Positions 9,346-15,932 are shown, counted from the stretch's first letter. The stretch: DNA of 28,829 bases from Flavobacteriales bacterium UBA1937 (GCA_002337005.1 DDFD01000021.1:1-28829); one strand, 5' to 3'. Made by a program: numbers and translations. Notes: generated by a model from the sequence alone, not told the origin.

Positions 9346-9399
9346 CTACAAGTCCTCGCTCGTTCCTCGCTGTGGGCTTTTCGCTTCTATCCCTCACGC
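9319..9399. repeat. 81-bp GC-rich dispersed-repeat element with inverted ends
   Basis: Strikingly GC-rich block in very AT-rich surroundings. It begins GCGTG (9319-9323) and ends CACGC (9395-9399), a 5-bp terminal inverted repeat. It contains CCCTTCGGG (a small hairpin), TCGGGCTATCCGC and a doubled TCCTCGCT. From memory, blocks of the type GGGCGTGTCCC...GGGTCGGGC...ATCCGCT...ATCCCTCACGC recur in many Flavobacteriia genomes near gene ends; I cannot verify that here. It supplies the stop codon of the small acidic gene (9394-9396) and interrupts the 5' end of the restriction-enzyme remnant. Confidence 0.75.
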
Positions 9400-9717
9400 A
9401 AAAAGCGGATGAAATTTAGAACTATAAATATTATCTTTTGAAAAATATTGTAAATGCCCTTCATTTGGAATATAAAGTAAATCATTACCTATTTTTCGCA
9501 CATTGAAATCTTCTTTTTCTGATATTTCAAAAAAATCTTCAATCCAACAAATTGCCATTTCCTCTGTAGTAAATTCTTCAACCCAACAATCTTCGGTGTA
9601 ATTATCAAATGCTATCCAAACATCTCCTTCTAGAAAATAACCACTACAAATATGACTTTCTCTGTTTTCTAAATTCTGTTTAAGAATTTGACTTGCTTTT
9701 TCGCCTGTATAAATCAT
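9394..9717 (-). CDS. Small acidic protein of unknown function in the DpnI operon
   Basis: I do not recognise the family. The frame is open from an ATG at 9774, inside the DpnI gene, but the ATG at 9717 is a better start: it lies 10 nt behind the DpnI stop and gives 107 residues. The protein is soluble-looking, aromatic-rich and very acidic (21 Asp/Glu against 8 Lys/Arg), with most of the acid residues in the segment from about 30 to 70. The last residues and the stop codon come from the edge of the GC-rich repeat, so the natural C-terminus may have been changed. Position directly behind the nuclease, compact size and charge are compatible with an inhibitor or immunity-type partner, but this is inference only. 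Confidence 0.6.
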   Translation of the reverse strand: MIYTGEKASQILKQNLENRESHICSGYFLEGDVWIAFDNYTEDCWVEEFTTEEMAICWIEDFFEISEKEDFNVRKIGNDLLYIPNEGHLQYFSKDNIYSSKFHPLFA

Positions 9718-9727
9718 AATATTTGGT

Positions 9728-10498
9728 TTAATTTTTTTTCTTATAAGTTCCTCTTGAAACAAATTCGATAACACCTTTATCCCGTAATACTTGAAGTTGC
9801 TGTCTAATTTTATCTTTGATAAAGTGGTTATTTGGATATTTTAATTTCAATTCAGTTTCAAATTTATAGACATCTTCTAGTCTAAAATTTCTATTTGGAA
9901 TTAAATCAACACAGTTTAAAATATCAATTAGCCAGCCTCGAGATTTCTGGTTTACACTTTTTAAAAACTCTGTTTCTTTCCATTTGTCTATAACTAAATC
10001 TCTATCAATTATTTCTGAGTTTTTAATGAGAAAAATTCTTCCAGAAGAAGGAATTTTATCTAATAAAATATTACAACCTGTCCAACCTGCTCTTCTTGCA
10101 TTTTCAGAAAGTGGTTTTCTCTTTTCAATGAAATCAGGAACAAAATAGTGTTTAGGAATTATTAAAAAATCACGGACACTCCAATTTGATTTGTCGTAAG
10201 TTAAAAAGAAAAAATTGGGATTGTTATCTGCTTCAATGCGATTTATCATTGTGTGATAAGCTCCATCAACAATCTTTTTTGACATTAATCCATTTTTACT
10301 TTTTAATTCATATTCTTGAGAGCAATTTTTGCAATAAAAATCTGCAACCGGTGAATTGTTACTAAATTGTTCTAAATATGGATTATTGCAATTAGGGCAA
10401 AAAGAATTTTTTTTTACCCAACTTTCAGTCAATACTCTTGAGATTTGAGAGTTGCTTGTGTAATTACTTACTAAATTTAAATCAAACTTTAAATCCAT
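9728..10498 (-). CDS. dpnI: DpnI-like methyl-directed restriction endonuclease
   Basis: Close homologue of DpnI, the type IIM enzyme that cuts GATC when the adenine is methylated; 256 residues against 254 for DpnI. The N-terminal half is the PD-(D/E)XK domain with a four-Cys zinc site (CPNC at 34-37 and CKNC at 56-59). PVADFYC gives the catalytic Asp and EYELKSK gives Glu-x-Lys, with the same spacing as in DpnI. RRAGWTGCNI in the middle and the C-terminal winged helix (about residues 185-256, IRQQLQVLRDKGVIEF) match DpnI's methyl-DNA-reading domain almost word for word. It starts at the last base of the methylase stop codon (TAATG) and is followed after 10 nt by the small acidic gene. Everything visible suggests an active enzyme. 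Confidence 0.93.
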   Translation of the reverse strand: MDLKFDLNLVSNYTSNSQISRVLTESWVKKNSFCPNCNNPYLEQFSNNSPVADFYCKNCSQEYELKSKNGLMSKKIVDGAYHTMINRIEADNNPNFFFLTYDKSNWSVRDFLIIPKHYFVPDFIEKRKPLSENARRAGWTGCNILLDKIPSSGRIFLIKNSEIIDRDLVIDKWKETEFLKSVNQKSRGWLIDILNCVDLIPNRNFRLEDVYKFETELKLKYPNNHFIKDKIRQQLQVLRDKGVIEFVSRGTYKKKN

Positions 10499-11337
10499 TA
10501 CGCAACCATTTTTAATACTTCATCAACTTCACCTCGGTCTGCACCATTTGAGTTAATTGCTCTATTTGCTTTTACAATAGTTATTTTATAATCTTTATAT
10601 AGGTCTTTTATAAAATCAGCGGATGAATTTGAAAGTAGAAATTTCACTCCTTTTTTATGCAATTCATCACAAGCTGTTTTTAGGTCAATTTGGTCATACA
10701 TATTCCAACCACCTTGTACATAACCTGTAAAGTTTGAACTTTCAGAAATTGGATGATATGGAGGATCCAAATACACAAAACATTTTTTATCTGTTTGTTT
10801 TAAAATTTCAGAATAATCCCCACTTTTAATTTCTATATTATTACTTTTTAGAAATTTATTTACAGCTTTAAGTGTCGGTTCATTAACGATATTCGGATTT
10901 TTGTATCGCCCAAACGGCGAGTTAAACTCACCAGCATTGTTAACTCTGTAAAGACCGTTGAAACAAGTTTTATTCAAGAAAATAACTCTTGATGCTCTTT
11001 GAACAGCAGTAAGTCTTTTAAACTCTCTATTTCTATCTAAACTCCTTATTGAGTAAAAATATTCAGCTTCGTTTTTATGTTTTTTAAGGTCTGTAATTAA
11101 TTCGTCAAGATTCTCTTTAATAACTTGATAAACATTTATTAATTCTTCATTAAAGTCATTAATAATAGCATTTTTAGGTTGTAAATTAAATAATACTGCA
11201 CCGCCACCAATAAATGGCTCAACATATTTATAATCTTTAATGTTTTCGGGCAAATGCTCAACAATTGTAGGCATAATTTGTCTTTTGCCTCCAACCCATT
11301 TCAAAAATGGTGTTACTAACTTGTTATTTTTTGCCAT
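10498..11337 (-). CDS. dam: Dam/DpnM-type DNA adenine N6-methyltransferase
   Basis: N6-adenine methyltransferase of the D12 (Dam, DpnII methylase) class; 279 residues, similar to E. coli Dam (278). S-adenosylmethionine-binding motifs are present at FLKWVGGKRQ (about 11-20) and EPFIGGGAVLFNL (about 40-52), and the catalytic motif is YLDPPY (about 191-196). The segment LYRVNNAGEFNSPFGRYKNP (about 130-149) matches the part of Dam/DpnM that reads GATC, so GATC specificity is likely though not proven. It is first in the minus-strand operon, preceded by an operator-like cluster of TTTAGT sites, and its stop overlaps the DpnI start by 1 nt. No key residue appears to be missing. Confidence 0.9.
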   Translation of the reverse strand: MAKNNKLVTPFLKWVGGKRQIMPTIVEHLPENIKDYKYVEPFIGGGAVLFNLQPKNAIINDFNEELINVYQVIKENLDELITDLKKHKNEAEYFYSIRSLDRNREFKRLTAVQRASRVIFLNKTCFNGLYRVNNAGEFNSPFGRYKNPNIVNEPTLKAVNKFLKSNNIEIKSGDYSEILKQTDKKCFVYLDPPYHPISESSNFTGYVQGGWNMYDQIDLKTACDELHKKGVKFLLSNSSADFIKDLYKDYKITIVKANRAINSNGADRGEVDEVLKMVA

Positions 11338-11339
11338 TT

Positions 11340-11377
11340 TTTAGTTTACTAAAAATTTTAGTACGCAATTTAGTAAA
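11340..11377. promoter_or_regulatory. Operator-like cluster of TTTAGT/ACTAAA half-sites before the methylase gene
   Basis: Starting 2 nt from the methylase start codon: a perfect inverted repeat TACTAAAAATTTTAGTA (11347-11363), an overlapping TTTAGT-TT-ACTAAA (11340-11353) and a further TTTAGTAAA (11369-11377). They sit in the presumed minus-strand leader, where a bound repressor would block transcription. Confidence 0.5.
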
Positions 11378-11396
11378 TTTTGGTCAAGTTGCCCAA
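11366..11396 (-). promoter_or_regulatory. Weak candidate promoter of the methylase-DpnI operon
   Basis: On the minus strand TTTG (complement near 11393-11396) is followed after about 21 nt by TAAATTG (complement of 11366-11372), one base short of TAnnTTTG. The operator-like repeats overlap and follow it. Confidence 0.35.
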
Positions 11397-11483
11397 ATTT
11401 TTAATCAGTTTATTCTGTATAGAATATTGACATAAATTATTTCCTAAAATGACAATTTATTATCAAACACGGTATTTTTTCTT

Positions 11484-12287
11484 TTACCTATTCAATTCTT
11501 TAGCACGATTTTCGGCGGCAAAGATTCCGTTTTCAACAATTTCTTTTAATGAATTTTCATTAAAAATTTTCAGAGCTGCTTCAGTAGTTCCGCCTTTTGA
11601 GGCCACTTCTTTCACCAATTCGTCTAGATTTTTATCAGAATTGTTGATCAGATGGTACGCCCCAATCATGGTTTGTTTTACAAAAAGTTTTGATAGATTT
11701 TCGTTAATTCCCATCTTCATTCCTGCCTTAATCATCGCATCTACAAAGTAATAAAAATAAGCAGGTCCGCTTCCACTTAATGCAGTTACCGCATCTAGAA
11801 GATTTTCGTCTTCTAGATAAACTGCTCTACCAGAACTGTTTAGTAATCTTTCGATTTGCAAAATTTGATTAAAAGTAATGCCTTCTGCTGCGGTGTAACC
11901 TGTAATTCCCATTCCGATTAGCGTTGGAGAATTTGGCATAGCTCTCACTACATTTTGATGATGTAGTAAATCTTGAATTTTCTCAATTTTTACGCCTGCC
12001 ATTATAGAAAGAATAATCTGTTTTTCTTTGAATTTGAAAGGTAAATTTTGTGCTACAAAAGGAAAATCCTGAGGTTTTACAGAAACAATAATGAGTTCTG
12101 CATCGTCTATATTAGCTTCTTCAAAAAAAGAAACTTTTAGTTCTGGGAACTCTTTTTTTATTTTTCCGATTTTTTCTTCACTTCTGATGATGAGTTGCAA
12201 GTTCTGCGGTTTTACCAATTCGTATTTCAAAAAAGAACGAGAGAACGCCACGCCCATATTTCCTGCTCCGATGATTGCAATTTTCAT
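11484..12287 (-). CDS. proC: Pyrroline-5-carboxylate reductase
   Basis: Last step of proline synthesis: reduces 1-pyrroline-5-carboxylate to proline with NAD(P)H in the cytosol. The N-terminus is the dinucleotide-binding fold (IAIIGAGNMG, residues 3-12), and the C-terminal dimerisation domain carries the family signature around ALSGSGPAYFYYFVDAM (about 168-184) and ASKGGTTEAAL (about 229-239). Length 267 is normal. The start codon follows the stop of the Pif1-like helicase gene by 31 nt on the same strand, so the two are probably co-transcribed although functionally unrelated. The restriction island lies directly downstream. Confidence 0.96.
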   Translation of the reverse strand: MKIAIIGAGNMGVAFSRSFLKYELVKPQNLQLIIRSEEKIGKIKKEFPELKVSFFEEANIDDAELIIVSVKPQDFPFVAQNLPFKFKEKQIILSIMAGVKIEKIQDLLHHQNVVRAMPNSPTLIGMGITGYTAAEGITFNQILQIERLLNSSGRAVYLEDENLLDAVTALSGSGPAYFYYFVDAMIKAGMKMGINENLSKLFVKQTMIGAYHLINNSDKNLDELVKEVASKGGTTEAALKIFNENSLKEIVENGIFAAENRAKELNR

Positions 12288-12318
12288 ATTTTTATATTGT
12301 TTGATGTTGTTTAAATTT

Positions 12319-14451
12319 TTATTTTTTATTAAAATAATCTCTCAAAACCCTTAATTCGTGAAATTCCATATGAGGCAAATCGCGTTTTAATTCATTAAGA
12401 CTTTCATATTTTTCTGGATTTTCTTTGAATTTAGTTTTGTAGAAAATCTCAAAATCTTGTATATATTCTTTGGCAATAATTCTTTCGATTTCTAATTGTC
12501 CATTTTCTACAAATTTCCCTAAATGCCCAAAAATAGTTTGCACCAAAACGCCTCTTTCTTTTGCAATTTCACCAATAGATTTACCTTCTTCGAAGAGTTG
12601 AAAGGTGATGTTTTGGGTAGGAATTTTAACCACTTTTACCGAAATTTTTTCGTCATTTTTCTGGTCAAAAAGTGGTTTGTCTAACAAATGTACGTTTTTT
12701 AAATCATTGAGATATTCTTCTAAATCATCTAGAAAAGTTCTGGTATCTTCATTATATTGTTTCATTCCTTTTACACCTTTGGTTTCGGCGTAAAAATCTT
12801 TAAAAGGTTTGAAAACCTCTTCTTTTACCTTTCCAAAAAAGAAATTAACTGCGCCTTCTGCTTTAGTTTCTATTTCTTGCCAATTTTCTTGATTTTGAAT
12901 GAATTTTTTGGTTTTTTGCCAAATGATTTTTTCAAATTTCAGGTATATTTCGGTCAAATTATCCACCGAAGTTTTAAGAGTAAAATACAATTGAAAAGCA
13001 TTTTGCTGATTCACAAATTTACTTTCTTTAGAAGCGTTATTCCATGTTTCTAGAGATTGTTTCATCCAAGAAGTGTCTAAATATCTCAGTACTTTTCTAA
13101 TGCTATAATCGTACTTTTCAGAATGTAAAATCTCTTCAATTTGATCATTAGCATTAGTAGAATCTTGAAACTGAGCAACTCTTTTGTCACTAAAAATCAC
13201 GTCACTAGAAATTCTGGATTTCAGCACTATTCCTTCTAAAGTTCTGCAACGCGAAAGCGCAACGTACACCTGACCAGAAGCAAAAGATTTACCAGCATCT
13301 ATCATTAATCTATCAAATGTTAAACCTTGAGATTTATGAATCGTAACTGCCCAGGCCAAGCGAATAGGGTATTGTTCGAAGCTACCCAAAACCTCTTCTT
13401 TGATGTTTTTTTCGGTATCTAATGTGTATTTTTTCTGTTCCCAGATTTCTTTTTTTAGTTTGTAATCTTCATCATCACCATCTATTCTTACCCAAATTTC
13501 ATCCTCATCTAAATCTACTACTTCGGCTAGTTTTCCGTTAAAATATTTTTTTTCTTGAGTAGCATCATTTCTGATGAACATAATCTGCGCTCCAATTTTC
13601 AGTTCTAAAGTTTCTTCATTAGGAAACTGATTATCTCTGAAATCGCCTACTACATTTGCCTTATAGAAGTATGATTTACCACCCAATTCATTGAGTTTTT
13701 TGGCATTAATATCATCCGAAATTCTGTTATGAGAAGAGAGATAAACGTAGGCTTCTTCTTTTGGTTCAAAATCTGGAATATATCTTTCGTGGAGTTTTTC
13801 GTAATGTTCTTTTGATAGATTACCATCTCTGATTTCGTTGAGAATTTCTAGAAATTCTTCGTCTTTTTGTCGGAAAACTTCAGTTAATTCTATGGTGAGA
13901 AGATTGGTTTCTTTGAGCGCAAAAGCATCAAAAAAGAAAGGAGAATGATAATATTTTTTCATAATATATTCATTCTCATCTCTTACCACAGGTGGAAGCT
14001 GATATAAATCTCCTATGAAAAGCATCTGAACACCACCAAATTTATTAGGATTTCTTCTGATGTGTCTCAGAGAAAAATCCATCATATCTAGTACGTCTGC
14101 TCGCAGCATAGAAACCTCGTCTATGATGATAATTTCTACCTCGCGAAGCAGTTTTAGCTTATCTTTTCTATAGCGGAAATGCTGCATTAAATCTTGGATG
14201 TTCATGGCAAGATTTCCATCAATTCTGTCTAAAGTTGGGATAAAAGTCCTGAGAGGAAACCCAAACATAGAATGAATGGTAACACCACCAGCATTGATGG
14301 CTGCGATACCTGTAGGTGCTACTACAATGTGTTTTTTGTGGGTTTTCTTCACAAAATTATTGAGGAAAGTGGTTTTACCTGTTCCTGCTTTTCCGGTGAG
14401 AAAGATGTTTCGGCTGGTGTTTTCTACGAGGTCAAAAAGGTGATTATTCAT
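12319..14451 (-). CDS. Pif1-like superfamily 1B DNA helicase with C-terminal HTH
   Basis: ATP-dependent 5'-3' DNA helicase of the Pif1/RecD2-like type. The frame is open back to an ATG at 14610, but the first 53 codons of that version run through a structured repeat and read as nonsense; ATG 14451 gives 710 residues and places the Walker A at the expected position. Motifs in order: Walker A GKAGTGKTT (20-28), Walker B IIIDEVSML, motif III FIGDLYQLPPV, motif IV ELTEVFRQ, motif V AWAVTIHKSQGLTFD, motif VI YVALSRCRTLEG. The last ~110 residues contain a helix-turn-helix (QLFEEGKSIGEIAKERG) like the HTH_40 domain attached to some RecQ/Pif1 proteins. A -7 box precedes the chosen start by 9 nt. Confidence 0.88.
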   Translation of the reverse strand: MNNHLFDLVENTSRNIFLTGKAGTGKTTFLNNFVKKTHKKHIVVAPTGIAAINAGGVTIHSMFGFPLRTFIPTLDRIDGNLAMNIQDLMQHFRYRKDKLKLLREVEIIIIDEVSMLRADVLDMMDFSLRHIRRNPNKFGGVQMLFIGDLYQLPPVVRDENEYIMKKYYHSPFFFDAFALKETNLLTIELTEVFRQKDEEFLEILNEIRDGNLSKEHYEKLHERYIPDFEPKEEAYVYLSSHNRISDDINAKKLNELGGKSYFYKANVVGDFRDNQFPNEETLELKIGAQIMFIRNDATQEKKYFNGKLAEVVDLDEDEIWVRIDGDDEDYKLKKEIWEQKKYTLDTEKNIKEEVLGSFEQYPIRLAWAVTIHKSQGLTFDRLMIDAGKSFASGQVYVALSRCRTLEGIVLKSRISSDVIFSDKRVAQFQDSTNANDQIEEILHSEKYDYSIRKVLRYLDTSWMKQSLETWNNASKESKFVNQQNAFQLYFTLKTSVDNLTEIYLKFEKIIWQKTKKFIQNQENWQEIETKAEGAVNFFFGKVKEEVFKPFKDFYAETKGVKGMKQYNEDTRTFLDDLEEYLNDLKNVHLLDKPLFDQKNDEKISVKVVKIPTQNITFQLFEEGKSIGEIAKERGVLVQTIFGHLGKFVENGQLEIERIIAKEYIQDFEIFYKTKFKENPEKYESLNELKRDLPHMEFHELRVLRDYFNKK

Positions 14452-14459
14452 TCTAATTT

Positions 14460-14467
14460 CAAAAATA
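14460..14467 (-). promoter_or_regulatory. -7 box of the Pif1-like helicase promoter
   Basis: The minus strand reads TATTTTTG here, a perfect TAnnTTTG, 8 nt upstream of the ATG at 14451. No convincing -33 element. Supports the shorter start and implies a near-leaderless mRNA. Confidence 0.5.
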
Positions 14468-14588
14468 GTGATTTTTTTTGAGTGATGATTGGATGATGAT
14501 ATGGGAATTTTCAGAATTTTTAAGTTAGGAGAATGGAGAACTTTAGAATGGGGGATGCATCTGAAATCATCAATTATAAATCGTAAAT

Positions 14589-14682
14589 AGCACGCCCCAG
14601 ATGGAGCCATTGTTGGAGCTCTTTTTATAATTTTTTTGAGAAAATTATAAAAAAGCGACTGGCGAGAGCTGGAAAAGGCGCA
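14589..14682. repeat. Structured dispersed-repeat element with a 13-bp hairpin
   Basis: Core perfect inverted repeat TTTTTATAATTTT (14622-14634) / AAAATTATAAAAA (14641-14653) around the loop TTTGAG. GC-richer arms flank it (GCCCCAG near 14594-14600; CTGG-aaaa-GGCG at 14669-14680) and can pair with each other to close a larger structure. Its layout resembles the very common Bacteroidota intergenic element GCCCC-GAT-GGA...hairpin...AGCGG-AGC; recognised from memory. No ORF. Confidence 0.65.
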
Positions 14683-14762
14683 TGAAAATCGATTTTAATT
14701 TACAGAATCTATTATAATTAATAGATGATATAAATCATAATGCAATTTCGGAATTTTGTTTA

Positions 14763-14770
14763 TAATTTTG
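14763..14770 (+). promoter_or_regulatory. -7 box of an uncharacterised transcription unit
   Basis: TAATTTTG is a perfect TAnnTTTG. Expected transcription start about 14776-14778. No clear -33 element was found at the right spacing. Confidence 0.45.
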
Positions 14771-14800
14771 CAACTGAGTTTAAGGAAGAATAATTCTTCG

Positions 14801-14835
14801 AATATTAATCACCTTAATATTTCTTTTTTTTCTTT
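14801..14835 (+). terminator. Possible internal terminator or attenuator
   Basis: Perfect 8-bp stem AATATTAA/TTAATATT with loop TCACC, followed by TCTTTTTTTTCTTT. It lies after the candidate -7 box and before the 18-codon ORF, the position of an attenuator. The stem has no G-C pairs, so it would be weak. Confidence 0.4.
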
Positions 14836-14895
14836 GGGTTTTTCTTATTGGCTGAACTGCTGATGGTTATTGAGACATTGATAATAAGGGTTTTT

Positions 14896-14952
14896 ATGAA
14901 ATCAAGAAAATCATGGGTAGTTTATCCAAAGTCAAGAAAAATTCAAAATTAG
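14896..14952 (+). CDS. Candidate 18-residue basic micropeptide
   Basis: ATG to TAG ORF encoding MKSRKSWVVYPKSRKIQN, a basic peptide (six Lys/Arg, no acidic residue) with the motif KSRK repeated at both ends around SWVVYP. AAGGG lies 5 nt before the ATG, Shine-Dalgarno-like, which is uncommon in this phylum. No known family recognised. Such short ORFs occur by chance, so coding status rests on its position inside the bounded transcription unit. Confidence 0.3.
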   Translation: MKSRKSWVVYPKSRKIQN

Positions 14953-15019
14953 CACACAATGCTATGCTGTTTCCTCTTTTCCACTTCAGTTTACATTCTA
15001 AGGGGGCAGCATAAAAGAA

Positions 15020-15050
15020 GCCCAGAAAAGATTCTGGGCATTCTTTTTTT
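15020..15050 (+). terminator. Strong intrinsic terminator, probably bidirectional
   Basis: GCCCAGAA (15020-15027), loop AAGA, TTCTGGGC (15032-15039), then ATTC and seven T on the plus strand. On the minus strand the hairpin is followed by CTTCTTTTAT, so it may also end the mRNA of the lipoprotein gene at 15078-15932. Confidence 0.85.
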
Positions 15051-15077
15051 AAAAATGTTTAAAAATGTTAATTGAAT

Positions 15078-15932
15078 TTATTTTCTTAAAGTGATTTGTT
15101 TTACGTTTCCATTTGCATCTGTAAATGTGGCTAGATTATCACATTCTCCGTTTCCGAAATCTAATGTACCATCTACTTTGCTGCCTTTTAAAATAACGCT
15201 TCCTTTTGAGATGAAACGGCAAGCATTTCTTTTAAATAAAGGTGTTTTGATGGTAGATGTAAAGTAGGTGCCATTACTTCTGTTTACATTTCTATTTCCT
15301 TCGAAAGTTTCAAAAGCATCATCTCCAATATTTTTAGGAGTGGCTACACCTTCTACCATTCTGTATTTTCTGTTGCTAGAAAAGGTGAAATAGGTGCCGT
15401 CTTCGTTGGTTATTTTACCATTGGTAACTTCTTTGCTAAACGTAGGAACCGTAAGGTCTGTGGTAAGATTGGTAAGTTTGGCATCTCCTTCTACTTTTCT
15501 GCCGTCTATATAAAAATCTTGGTGTGTAATTGTGATAGAAGCACCGGGAACAAAAATAGGATTAGTAACCGTAATAGTGATGGTTCCTTTTCTGGTGATT
15601 CCTCTTTTGTCTGTACAGCCAGTACCAAAATCTACAGTAATTGTTTTAGGAAAGGTACCATTAGTAGATGTTACGGTAACCTTAGCACAAGGATAATCTG
15701 GATGTGCACCTAACTGTCCACCTGCGGAAGTTCTAAGTGCGGTAGTGTTCTCAAAATTAGCAGCAAAATCTGTAGCCAAATCGATATCTGATTCTGACAC
15801 GAAATCTGCATTGGCTTCTGTTTGTAAATTCTCTTGGTCTAATGATAAATTGGTGTTTGAGTCTTCTCTGTTACAAGAATAAGTAAATCCTGCAACAACA
15901 CTAAGTGCGATTAAAAATTTTGTAAGTTTCAT
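15078..15932 (-). CDS. Lipoprotein of unknown function
   Basis: 284-residue exported lipoprotein: a signal peptide with lipobox TYSC gives lipidated Cys20, followed by an Asn/Asp/Glu-rich tether. The mature part is beta-strand-rich with alternating Thr/Val runs and a conserved-looking TVDFGTGCTDKRGITRKGTI segment (about residues 100-119); three or four further Cys could form disulfides. The last ~30 residues repeat the FGNGxC idea (DFGNGECDNLATFTD). It resembles many uncharacterised Bacteroidota surface lipoproteins, but I cannot assign a family or function. Transcribed alone; the bidirectional terminator lies about 40 nt downstream. Confidence 0.8.
   Translation of the reverse strand: MKLTKFLIALSVVAGFTYSCNREDSNTNLSLDQENLQTEANADFVSESDIDLATDFAANFENTTALRTSAGGQLGAHPDYPCAKVTVTSTNGTFPKTITVDFGTGCTDKRGITRKGTITITVTNPIFVPGASITITHQDFYIDGRKVEGDAKLTNLTTDLTVPTFSKEVTNGKITNEDGTYFTFSSNRKYRMVEGVATPKNIGDDAFETFEGNRNVNRSNGTYFTSTIKTPLFKRNACRFISKGSVILKGSKVDGTLDFGNGECDNLATFTDANGNVKQITLRK

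Larger units (their letters stand above)
14777..15050 (+). ncRNA. Candidate structured small RNA or micro-mRNA, unknown family
   Basis: About 270 nt bounded by a -7 box upstream and a strong intrinsic terminator (15020-15050). Contains hairpins GAAGAAT/ATTCTTC (14785-14799) and AATATTAA/TTAATATT (14801-14821), the latter followed by a T-rich run. A 13-bp stem pairs TATGCTGTTTCCT (14963-14975) with AGGGGGCAGCATA (15001-15013); three of its pairs are G-U, which form only in RNA read from the plus strand. An 18-codon ORF lies inside. It lacks the hallmarks of SRP RNA, RNase P RNA and tmRNA. Existence as a transcript is inferred. Confidence 0.45.

Noticed and set aside
9319..9399. Integron attC site or IS terminal repeats
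   Set aside because: No GTTRRRY/RYYYAAC core sites and no transposase or integrase gene in the window; ends are only 5 bp inverted.
9227..9412. Plus-strand 61-codon ORF across the GC-rich repeat
   Set aside because: It runs antisense through the restriction-enzyme frame and the repeat itself; no protein-like features and composition driven by the repeat.
9718..9774. Longer start of the small acidic gene at 9774
   Set aside because: It would overlap the DpnI coding end by 47 nt, while ATG 9717 lies 10 nt behind the DpnI stop, in line with the operon's spacing.
14452..14610. Longer start of the Pif1-like helicase at 14610
   Set aside because: The extra 53 residues are encoded by a structured repeat and unrelated intergenic DNA; a -7 box lies just before the ATG at 14451 and Walker A position fits the shorter protein.
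14777..15050. Assignment of the transcription unit to SRP RNA, RNase P RNA or tmRNA
   Set aside because: None of the diagnostic cores (SRP GGAAGCAGC-type loop, RNase P conserved core, tmRNA acceptor/T-loop and tag ORF ending in Ala-Ala) can be found; 6S RNA remains untested.
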